Part shown: positions 21,764 to 30,203 of the stretch, piece after piece
Numbering within the stretch: position 1 is the stretch's first letter
How the letters are laid out: every line of letters begins with the position of its first letter
DNA from: CAZOIA01 sp964579675
GTDB taxonomy: Bacteria; Planctomycetota; Phycisphaerae; UBA1845; PWPN01
NCBI GenBank assembly: GCA_964579675.1
Contig: CAZOIA010000046.1
Span: 1-30,284, forward strand
Length of the DNA stretch: 30,284 nucleotides
Direction of reading: 5' to 3'
Position numbers and translations under genes: made by a program
The notes under the pieces: generated by a model
What the model saw: the letters and a program-made list of their open reading frames with translations, nothing else
The model's database searches: none
Told to the model about the DNA's origin: nothing

Positions 21764-24109
21764 ATGCCTCTCTCCTCTGCAAGTTCGGCACTTGAGGTAC
21801 GCCATCTCCAGGCGTGGGGTGCCGCGCTGGCGCTGTGCGTGACGCTGGCGGCGGCACCCGCCCCGGCGTTCGGCCAGCGAATCACCGGTGACGAGGTACG
21901 CGTATCAATGGACGCCGCCAGGCGCTGGTTGCAGAACACGCAACGGCCGGACGGGAGCTGGGACAACTATACCGGCAATTCATTTACGGGCGCCACGACC
22001 GCCCTGGCGACACTGGCTCTCCTCAATGCGGGCGTCCCGCCGGACCGCGACTGGATCCAGCGGGCGATCGAAACCGTCCGCAGCATCCCCCTCCAGGAGA
22101 CCTACACGGTCTCGTTGAAGATCCAGGCACTGGCCGCGGCCAGCCCGGATCGCTACCGCGATGAAGTCCAGGCCGCCGCGGACTGGCTGACCCGTACTCA
22201 GTTGGCCAGCGGCGCGTGGACCTACGGCCCCGCCAGAAGAGGGGACGGGGACTTCTCCAATTCCCAGTTCGCCCTGCTCGGATTGCACGAAGCCGGCAAG
22301 GCCGGAGCCCAGGTGCCTCAGGACCTCTGGAAGAAGGCGGAACAGGTATGGGTTCGGGCTCAGCAGCCGGACGGCGGATGGGCTTACTCCCCGCACACGA
22401 GGTTGGAGATCAAGGTCAAACCCGGGCGTCGAGGCGGCAAGGTCCGCAGGCAGACACCCCGCAGCGCGAGCTACGGGAGTATGACCGCCGCCGGCGTGGC
22501 CAGCCTCTATATCACCGGCAACTCGCTGGTGATGCGGAAGGGTCCCCGGCTCACCGGCGACGGCGAGCCCGTCTGCTGCGGGCAGTACAGCGAGTACCGG
22601 CCCATCGCCCACGGGCTGGCCTGGCTGGGCGAGAACTTCAGTGCCCAACGCAATCCAGGAAAGGGAGGCTGGTACTTCTATTACATGTACGGCATGGAAC
22701 GGGTGGGCATCCTGTCCGGCCTGCGATACCTCGGCCAGCACGACTGGTACCGCGAGGGGGCGGCTCGTCTCGTCGCCCTGCAACGGGCCGACGGGAGCTT
22801 CAAGGAGACGCACCCCGTCGTGGACACCGCCTTTGCCCTGCTGTTTCTGGCCAAGGGGCATCGACCCGTGCTGTTCGGCAAGCTCAAATGGTCCGACGAC
22901 GATCGGTGGAATCTGGCCCGCAACGACGTCGCCCATCTGGTGGCGTTCATCGGCGACCGCCTCGGCGAGCCGGTGAGCTGGGAGGCGACCCCGCTCGACG
23001 CCCCCGTGGAGGAGTGGCTTACCGCGCCGATCCTCTATTTTAACGGGGCCCTGTTCCCGCCCTTCGATGAGCCGGCACGGGAGAAGCTGCGCGAATACGT
23101 CCATGAGGGTGGGACCATCCTGGCGGTGGGCACCTGCAAGCCCGGTCAATTCCGGCAGGGATTCGTCCAGTTCGCCAGGCGGGCATTCCCCGAGTTCCCG
23201 CTGGTTCGGTTGCCGCCCGATCATCCGGTCTTCCGTTCGGTATTCACCCTGGACGGTGCGGCGATTGAATTGCACGGCTTGAGTGCCGGTTGCCGGACGA
23301 GTGTCTTTTTCAGCCCACACGACATTGCGTGCCTCTGGGAGTTGGCGGACATCCCCGAGCGAAGTCGTGATGCTTTCGAGCTCGGCACCAACATCGCCGC
23401 GTACGCTACCGGCCTGGAACCGCTGCCCGACAAGCTCGACGTCGTGCGTGTGACCCGCCGGTCGGACCCGGAGCCCGAGGCCCGCACGCCCCCGCGCGGC
23501 GCCGTCTTTCTCGCCCAACTCATCCACAGCGGCGACTGGCGCCCGAACCCCAGGGCCATCCCGAACCTGGCCGATTACCTCCACACGCAGATGGGTGTGG
23601 ACGTGGTCCCGGATTACGAGCCGCTCCGGGCGACGGACCCTGAACTCGCCCAGCACCCGATCGTGTACATGACGGGCCATTTCAGCTTCGAGCTTCCGCC
23701 CGCCGAGGTGTCGGCCCTGCGGAAACACCTCGAAGGCGGCGGGTTCCTTTTTGCGAATGCCTGCTGCGGGAGGCAGGCCTTCGACAAGTCATTTCGGGAG
23801 TTGGCCCGGGCACTTTTTCCCGAGCACCCGCTGGAGCGACTCCAGCCTGACCACCCGATCATCGCCGGGCAGCCCGGCGTCCCCCTGCCTGAGGTAACGT
23901 ACCGGCCTTCAATGCAAGCGGAGGACCCTGACCTGAAGGAGGTCCGGCTCGAGGGTATTGTGCTCGACGACCGGACGGTCGTGGTCTACAGCCCGTTCAG
24001 TATCGACTGTGGTCTGGACGGCCACAGATGCTTCGCCTGCCGGGGGCTGGCCCCCGAAGACGCCCGGCGGGTCGCCGGCAACGTCATCCTCTATGCCCTG
24101 TCCTACTGA
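21764..24109 (+). CDS. Exported alpha-toroid (terpenoid-cyclase-like) protein with DUF4159
   Basis: About 781 aa. A long leader ends near APAFGQ (about 38). Residues 45-400 are a helical toroid of the terpenoid cyclase/prenyltransferase/A-macroglobulin class, with QW-type motifs QRPDGSW (60-66), QLASGAW, QQPDGGW and QRADGSF. The DxDD acid motif of squalene-hopene cyclase is not seen, so catalysis of that kind is unlikely. The C-terminal DUF4159 (about 580-781) has FLAQLIHSGDW, YMTGHFSFELPP, GGGFLFANACCG and DHPIIAG. An extra half-domain at about 423-480 (YFNGALFPPFDEPAREKL) resembles part of DUF4159. The open frame starts at 21659, but GGGGT before 21764, the leader and the -10 at 21716 favour the later ATG. 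The role is unknown; proteins of this kind often lie near vWA and MoxR genes. Confidence 0.75.
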   Translation: MPLSSASSALEVRHLQAWGAALALCVTLAAAPAPAFGQRITGDEVRVSMDAARRWLQNTQRPDGSWDNYTGNSFTGATTALATLALLNAGVPPDRDWIQRAIETVRSIPLQETYTVSLKIQALAAASPDRYRDEVQAAADWLTRTQLASGAWTYGPARRGDGDFSNSQFALLGLHEAGKAGAQVPQDLWKKAEQVWVRAQQPDGGWAYSPHTRLEIKVKPGRRGGKVRRQTPRSASYGSMTAAGVASLYITGNSLVMRKGPRLTGDGEPVCCGQYSEYRPIAHGLAWLGENFSAQRNPGKGGWYFYYMYGMERVGILSGLRYLGQHDWYREGAARLVALQRADGSFKETHPVVDTAFALLFLAKGHRPVLFGKLKWSDDDRWNLARNDVAHLVAFIGDRLGEPVSWEATPLDAPVEEWLTAPILYFNGALFPPFDEPAREKLREYVHEGGTILAVGTCKPGQFRQGFVQFARRAFPEFPLVRLPPDHPVFRSVFTLDGAAIELHGLSAGCRTSVFFSPHDIACLWELADIPERSRDAFELGTNIAAYATGLEPLPDKLDVVRVTRRSDPEPEARTPPRGAVFLAQLIHSGDWRPNPRAIPNLADYLHTQMGVDVVPDYEPLRATDPELAQHPIVYMTGHFSFELPPAEVSALRKHLEGGGFLFANACCGRQAFDKSFRELARALFPEHPLERLQPDHPIIAGQPGVPLPEVTYRPSMQAEDPDLKEVRLEGIVLDDRTVVVYSPFSIDCGLDGHRCFACRGLAPEDARRVAGNVILYALSY

Positions 24110-24210
24110 CTGAATCAATTCGCAAGTCAGTTAGCCTGAATGGGCAAGTCGGATACTCGTCATGCTTAACGTGGAAGCGCGCGGGGGTATGACATAAGAT
24201 ACTCATCGCC

Positions 24211-25938
24211 ATGATACGCCGCCCCACCCTTTTTGACCGCGTGGCATTTGTGGCCGCCCGGCATCACGCCCAGCGCGTGTACAAGCGGTTTCTGTCCGCC
24301 ACCCGGAAAGCGGCAGCGGTCCAGGAAGCGGTTCTGCTGAGCAAGATCCGGCGCAATGCCCAGAGCGACTTCGGGCGGGATTATCATTTCGAGAGGATTC
24401 GCTCGGCCGGAGACTTCGCCCGGCAGGTGCCCATCCTTCGTTACGAGGACCATCAGCCCTACATCCAACGGGTGGCAAGCGGCGAGATCGGTGCGATGTT
24501 CGGCCGGGGCCAGCGCGTCCGCATGTTCGCGCTGACCAGCGGCACCACCGATGAGCCCAAGCATATTCCGGTGACGGACTATTTCCTCCGCGAGTACCGC
24601 CGCGGGTGGAACGCGTTCGGCATCAAAGCGCTGCTCGACCACCCGGAAGCATTTCTTCGGGGGATCGTCCAGGTCACGTCGCGGATGGACGAGTCGCGGA
24701 GCCCGGTCGGCATCCCGTGCGGGGCGATCACCGGGCTGATGGCCCGCACTCAGAAAAGGCTCGTTCGCAAGTACTACGTCACGCCCCAGTGCATTGCCGA
24801 AATCGACGATCCGGCGGCCAAGTACTACACGATCATGAGGCTCGCGCTGCCGGCGGACGTGGCCTTTGCCGTCACCGCGAACCCGGCCACACAACTGAAA
24901 CTGGCCCGCACCGCCGACGCCCAGCGCGAACAACTCGTCCGCGACATCCACGACGGTACTTTGTGGCAGGACCTGCCCGTACCCGATCCCGTCCGCCGGG
25001 CACTTCGCCCCCGACTGCTGCCCGATCACGCTTGCGCCGGGCGGCTGGAAGCACTGGCGGCCAAGCATGGTAAGCTGTTGCCCAAGCACTACTGGAACCT
25101 GGCCTTCCTCGCCAACTGGACCGGCGGGACGATGGGGCTTTATCTGCAGGACTTCCCGCACTACTTCGGTGACTTGCCGGTACGTGACATCGGTTTGCTG
25201 GCCAGTGAGGGCCGGGTCTCCGTACCCATCGAAGACGGCACGCCGGCCGGCATCCTCGAAGTCAGCAGTCACTTCTTCGAGTTCGTACCGCCCGATCGCA
25301 TCGAGGAGACCGCTCCACCCGCCTTCCGCTGCCATCAGGTCGAGGTGGGGCAGGAATACTCCGTCCTGTTGACGACCTCGTCGGGGCTATACCGGTATGA
25401 CCTGGGCGATCTCGTACGCGTGGTCGGCTTTGTCGGTCAGGCTCCGGTCATCGAGTTCCTCAACAAGGGCGAGCACGTCTGCTCCCTGGCGGGCGAGAAG
25501 CTGACCGAACACCAGGTGATCCGGGCCATGGAGCAGGCGGGTCGGCGCGCGGGTACGAACTTGACCAACTTCGTCCTCTCCCCGCGGTGGGACAATCCAC
25601 CCTACTATCTCCTGCACGTTGAGCCTGCCTCAGCCGGCGACCAGGCGTTTAGTGACGAGCTGGCGAGGGAATTGGAGCAACAGCTCTCGGCCATCAACAT
25701 CGAGTACGCTTCAAGGCGGCGCAGCAGCCGCCTGGCTCCGGTCCGCCTCAACCTGCTGCCGCCCGGGTTCCTCACTCAACTCGACCACGAGCAGGCTGAA
25801 AGACGCCGCAAGGGCAACGAGCAATACAAGCACTGCTACCTCTACTGCCGGCCCGGCGAGGACACCGGGTTTCCGATCGGGATTGCGACTGAAGGTGAGG
25901 TGCCTGGCCGTGCCCTCCGCGGGACAAACGGGCAATGA
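24211..25938 (+). CDS. GH3 family (auxin-responsive GH3-like) adenylate-forming enzyme
   Basis: A 575-aa cytoplasmic protein of the GH3 branch of the acyl-adenylate/firefly luciferase superfamily, usual length for the family. It has the ATP-binding motif LTSGTTDEPKHIPVT (from 108), a central motif ASEGRVSVPIEDG, and the signature YRYDLGDLVRVVGF (about 395-408) followed by FLNKGEHVCSLAGEKLTE. Plant members conjugate amino acids to jasmonate or auxin through an acyl-AMP; bacterial members have few assigned substrates. The start is the ATG at 24211; no clear Shine-Dalgarno was seen, but the N-terminus matches the family (an Arg-rich helix, then FL..T..A...Q...L). It is 101 bases after the DUF4159 gene on the same strand. 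Confidence 0.85.
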   Translation: MIRRPTLFDRVAFVAARHHAQRVYKRFLSATRKAAAVQEAVLLSKIRRNAQSDFGRDYHFERIRSAGDFARQVPILRYEDHQPYIQRVASGEIGAMFGRGQRVRMFALTSGTTDEPKHIPVTDYFLREYRRGWNAFGIKALLDHPEAFLRGIVQVTSRMDESRSPVGIPCGAITGLMARTQKRLVRKYYVTPQCIAEIDDPAAKYYTIMRLALPADVAFAVTANPATQLKLARTADAQREQLVRDIHDGTLWQDLPVPDPVRRALRPRLLPDHACAGRLEALAAKHGKLLPKHYWNLAFLANWTGGTMGLYLQDFPHYFGDLPVRDIGLLASEGRVSVPIEDGTPAGILEVSSHFFEFVPPDRIEETAPPAFRCHQVEVGQEYSVLLTTSSGLYRYDLGDLVRVVGFVGQAPVIEFLNKGEHVCSLAGEKLTEHQVIRAMEQAGRRAGTNLTNFVLSPRWDNPPYYLLHVEPASAGDQAFSDELARELEQQLSAINIEYASRRRSSRLAPVRLNLLPPGFLTQLDHEQAERRRKGNEQYKHCYLYCRPGEDTGFPIGIATEGEVPGRALRGTNGQ

Positions 25939-26040
25939 CGCTCGAATCCGATGGACCCGTCATTGCTGCCGCCACGTCTGCCTCAGCCCCTGCAGCGGCG
26001 GCCGCGAAGGACCGACGATGCGTGCAACCGGCTCGGGCAT

Positions 26041-26502
26041 TCACGCTTCGTCCGGCTTCGTGATGCAGGCAGCGTCAACCATCGCGTAGTCGAGCATCTC
26101 CTCGGGCCTGAAGTACAGGGCGATCTCGGTCTCGGCGGTTTCAGGTGAATCGCTGCCGTGGACCAGGTTGTAGGTGGTACTGGCCCCGAAGTCGCCGCGG
26201 ATCGTGCCCGGATCGGCCTCGAACCCGAATGTCCTGCCCATGAGCTTGCGGGCCACGTCGATCGTTCTGGGCCCGGCAATGATCATCACCACCACGGGGC
26301 CCGAAGTGATGTAGTCGATCAGGCCGGCGTAAAAGGGTTTGCCCTTGTGCGGCGCGTACTGCCGCTCGGCCAGGTCGCGGGTGAGCTGTATCATCTTCAG
26401 GGCCACCACGGCCAGGCCCTTGTCCTCGAATCGCTGGAGCACCCGGCCCATCAGGCGCCGCTGGATGCAATCGGGTTTCAGGATAATGAGGGTTCGTTCC
26501 AC
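26041..26502 (-). CDS. ndk: Nucleoside diphosphate kinase
   Basis: Transfers the terminal phosphate from NTPs to NDPs through a phosphohistidine in the cytoplasm. The 153-aa protein covers the whole family. Visible features are ERTLIILKPD (K9), the Arg/Gly-rich MGR at 88-90, and the active-site motif NLVHGSDSPETAETEIALYF with H115. The start is a GTG at 26502 with AAGGAG six bases upstream on the minus strand. It converges on the GH3 gene. Assignment is secure. Confidence 0.97.
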   Translation of the reverse strand: MERTLIILKPDCIQRRLMGRVLQRFEDKGLAVVALKMIQLTRDLAERQYAPHKGKPFYAGLIDYITSGPVVVMIIAGPRTIDVARKLMGRTFGFEADPGTIRGDFGASTTYNLVHGSDSPETAETEIALYFRPEEMLDYAMVDAACITKPDEA

Positions 26503-26636
26503 TGGGGTCTCCTTATGACTCGGGTGGCAGTGACAGCGGGCGTATCATTGCCGGCGTCAAGCCCGATGATTTTAACCGTGAGGCGAAGTCCCACGGCTGT
26601 CATCGCTGGGTTCTGGGTCTGCGATCGAGTCCGCAA

Positions 26637-27632
26637 TCATTCACCCGCGCTCCGGGCCGCCGCGACGATTGCCCTGAGGTTATCCGCCCGCACGGCCTTG
26701 GGGTCGTAGGTGCAGCCGGGAGTGATCATGATCGGGCGATCTTTCGCCTGGCGAAGCGCGTCGCGTACCTCGCCGGCACAGTCCTCGGGTGTCCCTCTGG
26801 GCATCGTCTTGAGGTTGTCCACACCGCCGGCGATGGCCGGTTTGACCCGATCCCGGGCGTAGGCGATGCTCGGCCCGGCGGCGCGGTCGGCCCAGTTGAT
26901 CACCGCCACCGGGAAGTCGGCGAACCGTTTGAAGTCCAGCGGCCGGCCGCACATGTGCAGAAAATTGAACGGGGCACCCTCGGCCGCTTCGAGGATCTCC
27001 AGGTCCGTCGCCCGGACCATTTCGTCGTAAGTCTCGGCGCCGTTGGCGTGGCGGTCCACCCAGTCGTCTCGCACGGAAAGGAACACGCCCAAGGCCCCTG
27101 CGGCGATGCATTCGCGGGCAAAGTCGGCGACCGTAGCCCCGATCGCAGCCAGGGCCGCCTTCACCGCTGATCGGTCCGCCTTGAGCAGCGCGGTAACCGC
27201 GTCGTCCCGCTCGTCCTCGCCCATCATCCTGGGTGGGCCGTGCTTGTCGCTGGGCACAGCAACCAGCTTGCGCAGCACGGCCCAGGCATTGAAGACCGTG
27301 GTGCACGTGAGAATGTCCTGCCCCAGTCGCTCCTTGAGCCGCCCAACCAGCTCCAGTTGGCCGGCAAAACCACCCGCGCTGCCCGGGAGGGGCTTGATCT
27401 TCTTGAGATCGTCCACCGACCGCACGACCCCCACGTCGCCGCGGGGGAACTGGTGATCGTTCATCACCTTGACAAAATCGAGGTCGTAAGTCTCCAGGTG
27501 CCTGAGGTGGGCGTCGAGGGCCGCCTGCCCGGTGGTCTGGTCCGGGTCGAAATGGTGCCAGAAGCTGACCGGCGGCCGATCGGGCCGCTCACCACGTATG
27601 ACCGCTTCCACACGCTGTCGTTTGGTCATCAT
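26637..27632 (-). CDS. UroD-like (uroporphyrinogen decarboxylase family) protein, not HemE
   Basis: About 331 aa with the UroD/MtaA/CmuA TIM-barrel pattern: the start MMTKRQRVEAVIRGERPDR, a central GALGVFLSVRDDW, the HMCGRP segment (a likely metal- or cofactor-related site in MtaA-like members), AVINWADRAAGPS, then a C-terminal GGVDN and IMITPGCTYDPKAV. True HemE has the N-terminal RQAGRYLPEY motif, which is absent, so haem synthesis is unlikely. The family includes methyltransferases acting on corrinoid proteins, but no corrinoid protein gene is adjacent. The start at 27632 (MM) is chosen by family similarity; no clear Shine-Dalgarno is seen. It lies 60 bases downstream of the pabC-like gene. 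Confidence 0.8.
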   Translation of the reverse strand: MMTKRQRVEAVIRGERPDRPPVSFWHHFDPDQTTGQAALDAHLRHLETYDLDFVKVMNDHQFPRGDVGVVRSVDDLKKIKPLPGSAGGFAGQLELVGRLKERLGQDILTCTTVFNAWAVLRKLVAVPSDKHGPPRMMGEDERDDAVTALLKADRSAVKAALAAIGATVADFARECIAAGALGVFLSVRDDWVDRHANGAETYDEMVRATDLEILEAAEGAPFNFLHMCGRPLDFKRFADFPVAVINWADRAAGPSIAYARDRVKPAIAGGVDNLKTMPRGTPEDCAGEVRDALRQAKDRPIMITPGCTYDPKAVRADNLRAIVAAARSAGE

Positions 27633-27692
27633 AACCAGGGGAATGTAGGCACGCGCAGGATGCCGGTCAAGCACGACTCGGAGCCGGCGGGA

Positions 27693-28538
27693 TCAACCAC
27701 TCCTGGTCAACTCCCCGTACGCCTCGGCCAGTCGCTGGGTGATCGGGCCGGGCTTCTCGTCGGCGATGGCGTGACGCTCAATACGCCCGACCGGCATGAC
27801 CTCCATGATCGCGTTGGTCAGGAACACCTCGTCGGCGTGGAGCAGGTCGTCGATCGTGCAGGGCTTCTCGTCAACGGGGATCCGCTGTATTTCTGCGAGC
27901 TCAAGGACGGCGGCTCGCGTCACACCGGGAAGAACCGGTGTGTCCAGCGGCGGGGTGCGAAGGCGACCGTCCTTGACCACAAAGACGTTGCTGATACACC
28001 CTTCGGCCAGCAGGTTGTCGGGCGTGAACCACAGCGTCTCGCCGCAGCCTTTTTCCTGGCCGTCCCGCAGGACGAGCAACCGGGAGAGATAGCTGGTGGT
28101 CTTGTGGCCGGCCAGGGGATCCTGGCGGGATTGGCGCCAGCTACTGCAGATGCATGCGGTCATACCCCGTTCGTACAGTTCCGGGGGATAACCGGCCGTC
28201 TCCTCGGCTGCCGCGAGCAGCGTGGCCCGGCGGTCTTCGTCCTGAGAGCCCGGCGGGGTGACCGTGAAGCGGACCCGGGCATCTCGCAATCGGTTCGCAT
28301 CCAACACCGCCTGCACCGCATCGGCAATGCGTTCGATCGCCTCGCCGACGTGCATGTTGAGCTCCCGGGCGGAGTTACGCAGCCGGTCGATGTGCTGCTC
28401 CAAGCGAAAGGGTCGCCCGTCGTACGTGCGCAGCGTCTCGAACAGCCCCACGCCATGCAGGAAGGAAGGATTTGACACCGCGACCGTGGCCCGGGGCATG
28501 TCGATCAGCTTGCCGTTGAGGTAGACTTCCCGGCTCAT
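27693..28538 (-). CDS. pabC: Class IV PLP aminotransferase, likely 4-amino-4-deoxychorismate lyase
   Basis: A 281-aa fold-type IV PLP enzyme. The catalytic Lys is K146 in GHKTTSYL, and E179 sits in LLAEGCISNVF, as in the family. The N-terminus VYLNGKLIDMPRATVAV and HGVGLFETLRTYDGRPFRLEQHIDRL are typical. The family includes branched-chain and D-amino-acid aminotransferases and ADC lyase. The adjacent pabB upstream points to ADC lyase, which releases p-aminobenzoate and pyruvate for folate. The ATG at 28538 has AGGA six bases upstream; a longer in-frame start at 28583 overlaps pabB. The choice between lyase and aminotransferase is by context. Confidence 0.8.
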   Translation of the reverse strand: MSREVYLNGKLIDMPRATVAVSNPSFLHGVGLFETLRTYDGRPFRLEQHIDRLRNSARELNMHVGEAIERIADAVQAVLDANRLRDARVRFTVTPPGSQDEDRRATLLAAAEETAGYPPELYERGMTACICSSWRQSRQDPLAGHKTTSYLSRLLVLRDGQEKGCGETLWFTPDNLLAEGCISNVFVVKDGRLRTPPLDTPVLPGVTRAAVLELAEIQRIPVDEKPCTIDDLLHADEVFLTNAIMEVMPVGRIERHAIADEKPGPITQRLAEAYGELTRSG

Positions 28539-28579
28539 CCCAGTTCCTCTCTTGACCACCTCGTCGCCGAAGCCGGCCG

Positions 28580-30118
28580 TCACGGTGCCCGGCCGACGCG
28601 GAGGTCGGCCGCCACGGTGGCTTCAGCACCCACCGCCCGGCACAGCCCCAGAGCCTTGGCGTTGGTTTCCTCGTATTCGTCTTCCGGGATCGAGTCGGCA
28701 ACGATGCCGCCACCGGCGTAAACGTGCACCTGGCCGCTGACGATGATCATCGTGCGGATCGCGATGTTGAGCATCATTGAGCCGTCCAACCCGAGGTAAC
28801 CGATCGCCCCGGTGTAGACGCTCCGCTCGGTGGGCTCCAGTTCGTCGATGATCTCCATGGCCCGGACCTTCGGGGCACCGGTGATCGATCCGCCCGGGAA
28901 ACACGCCCGCAGCAGGTCGATCGCGTCGCACTCTGGTCTGAGCCTGCCGACGACGGTCGCCACCAGATGATGCACGGTAGGATGTGTCTGAAGTTCATAC
29001 GGCCAGGCCGGCGAAGCCCCAGGGGTCACCACCCGAACGCTGCCGAACTCGCAGACCCGGCCCAGGTCGTTACGTTCCAGATCGACGATCATGGCCAGTT
29101 CCGCCCGGTCCTTCTCACTGCTGGCCAGGGCCGCCTGATAGGCGGCATCAATCACGGGGTCGCTCGAACGGGGGCGGGTGCCCTTAATGGGGCGGGTGAC
29201 CACCTGGCGGCCTTGGAGCTGCAGGAACAGTTCCGGTGAGGAACTGAGAATGGCCACCTGCGAAGCGCCGGTCGTTCCTGAGCCGCAGGCTTCAGCCGGC
29301 TCGCCGTGACCTTCGTTGGCCGGCTCCCGCCAGGACAGAAAGGCGGCATAGGCGCCGGAGTTGGTGTGCCGCAGTCGCAGATACGTCATCAGCGCGGGCT
29401 CCTGGGCCGGGAACGTCCGACGCCGGGCCAGGTTCACCTGGAAAATGTCGCCGGCAGCGATGTAGTCCTTCGCCTGGTGGACCATCCACAGGTACTTCTC
29501 CCGGGTCATGTTATCGGTCGCCGGAGGCGGCGGCGGGGCCGGGGGGGTGGACGGCGGCGTTGACTCCGCCCGGGTGAGCAGGGCGGTCCAGTCGGCCAGC
29601 CGATCCGCGACCGACGGTGCGGGTTTCGATCGCATGCCGCCCGCTTCGAGATCAACGGCGACGAGTGTCCACCGGTTGGTGGCGGCATCGTGGATGGCTG
29701 CGGTGTCGTACAGCGCGAACCGGGCGATGGGCAGGCCCACGTCCGCAGCCGTCGTGGCGGGCAGTCGCTCGATGTATCGGCCGGCTTCGTAGGCGAGATA
29801 CCCGATCCAGCCCCCGGCGAAACCCGCCGCAGGGGCAGGGCCGGTGCCGGTTCCGGGCACGGCAGCGCGCCGCCCGGCGGCCATCCGCGTGTCCGCGAGC
29901 CGCCGCCGCAGCCCCTCGAACGGGTCGGGATCCCCCATTCGCCAGGTCGCCGTCTCCACCGGATCGCAGGTCACAATCGTATAACGCCCACGCGAAGGCC
30001 CGGCATCGGCGCTGTCCAGTACGGCCGGATTGTCTCGGCGGGCGACGGCGGCAATCACCGCGTCTACCGATGGCGCGGCCTCGACCGCCTGTGATTTTAC
30101 GATCGTGACACCGCTCAC
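28580..30118 (-). CDS. pabB: Aminodeoxychorismate synthase component I
   Basis: Converts chorismate and ammonia to 4-amino-4-deoxychorismate in folate synthesis. The 512-aa protein has an N-terminal domain (1-185), a Ser/Pro-rich linker (186-200) and the chorismate-binding domain (204-500). PIKGTRPR (K312) marks PabB, since anthranilate synthase TrpE has PIAGT. Other motifs are GDIFQVNL, DLERNDLGRVCEFGSV and FPGGSITGAPKVRAMEIIDELEP. About 22 extra residues (265-286) interrupt the sheet between AAFLSW and VAILSSSPE and are encoded by a palindromic repeat. The start is a GTG at 30118. The glutaminase partner PabA is not in the window. It is upstream of the pabC-like gene, 41 bases away. Confidence 0.92.
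   Translation of the reverse strand: MSGVTIVKSQAVEAAPSVDAVIAAVARRDNPAVLDSADAGPSRGRYTIVTCDPVETATWRMGDPDPFEGLRRRLADTRMAAGRRAAVPGTGTGPAPAAGFAGGWIGYLAYEAGRYIERLPATTAADVGLPIARFALYDTAAIHDAATNRWTLVAVDLEAGGMRSKPAPSVADRLADWTALLTRAESTPPSTPPAPPPPPATDNMTREKYLWMVHQAKDYIAAGDIFQVNLARRRTFPAQEPALMTYLRLRHTNSGAYAAFLSWREPANEGHGEPAEACGSGTTGASQVAILSSSPELFLQLQGRQVVTRPIKGTRPRSSDPVIDAAYQAALASSEKDRAELAMIVDLERNDLGRVCEFGSVRVVTPGASPAWPYELQTHPTVHHLVATVVGRLRPECDAIDLLRACFPGGSITGAPKVRAMEIIDELEPTERSVYTGAIGYLGLDGSMMLNIAIRTMIIVSGQVHVYAGGGIVADSIPEDEYEETNAKALGLCRAVGAEATVAADLRVGRAP
29261..29326 (-). repeat. Palindromic repeat inserted in frame in pabB
   Basis: This 66-base stretch codes for residues 265-286 of PabB. On the + strand, GAGCCG (29280-29285) pairs with CGGCTC (29297-29302), and CCGGCTC occurs at 29296-29302 and 29320-29326. 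The peptide repeats a short phrase (EPANEGHGEPAEACG). The segment is absent where PabB and TrpE proteins normally join these two strands, and it keeps the frame. Confidence 0.6.
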
Positions 30119-30132
30119 GAGTGATGCATCCT

Positions 30133-30159
30133 TCGGGTTTGTCGGGTTTGTCGGGCTTG
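30133..30159. repeat. 9-bp tandem repeat before pabB
   Basis: Three adjacent copies of TCGGGTTTG (the third TCGGGCTTG) lie in the pabB leader, 14 to 41 bases upstream of the GTG. They may influence spacing or structure of the leader. Confidence 0.7.
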
Positions 30160-30197
30160 CCGATGCAGCGCCGGCCGGCCGCGGCCTGCCTGCGCCC

Positions 30198-30203
30198 AGT
30201 ATA
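30198..30203 (-). promoter_or_regulatory. Candidate -10 of the pabB-pabC transcript
   Basis: TATACT on the minus strand at 30203-30198, with no good -35. It predicts a transcript start near 30191, about 70 bases before pabB. The last 80 bases of the window contain nothing else I can support. Confidence 0.3.

Noticed and set aside
21980..23728. Long minus-strand open frame (582 aa) inside the toroid/DUF4159 gene
   Set aside because: High GC keeps the antisense frame open. The plus-strand product has a leader, QW-type motifs and DUF4159, while the antisense product has none.
21764..24109. Squalene-hopene cyclase
   Set aside because: QW-type motifs are present, but the catalytic DxDD is absent and a DUF4159 domain and export leader are present.
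24105..24131. Terminator hairpin after the DUF4159 gene (ACTGACT/AGTCAGT)
   Set aside because: The stem is only 7 bp with a 13-base loop, overlaps the stop codon and has no T-tract.
26637..27632. Uroporphyrinogen decarboxylase HemE
   Set aside because: The N-terminal RQAGRYLPEY motif of HemE is missing; only the wider family pattern is present.
28580..30118. Anthranilate synthase component I (trpE)
   Set aside because: The active site reads PIKGT with Lys, as in PabB, rather than PIAGT, and a PabC-like gene follows.
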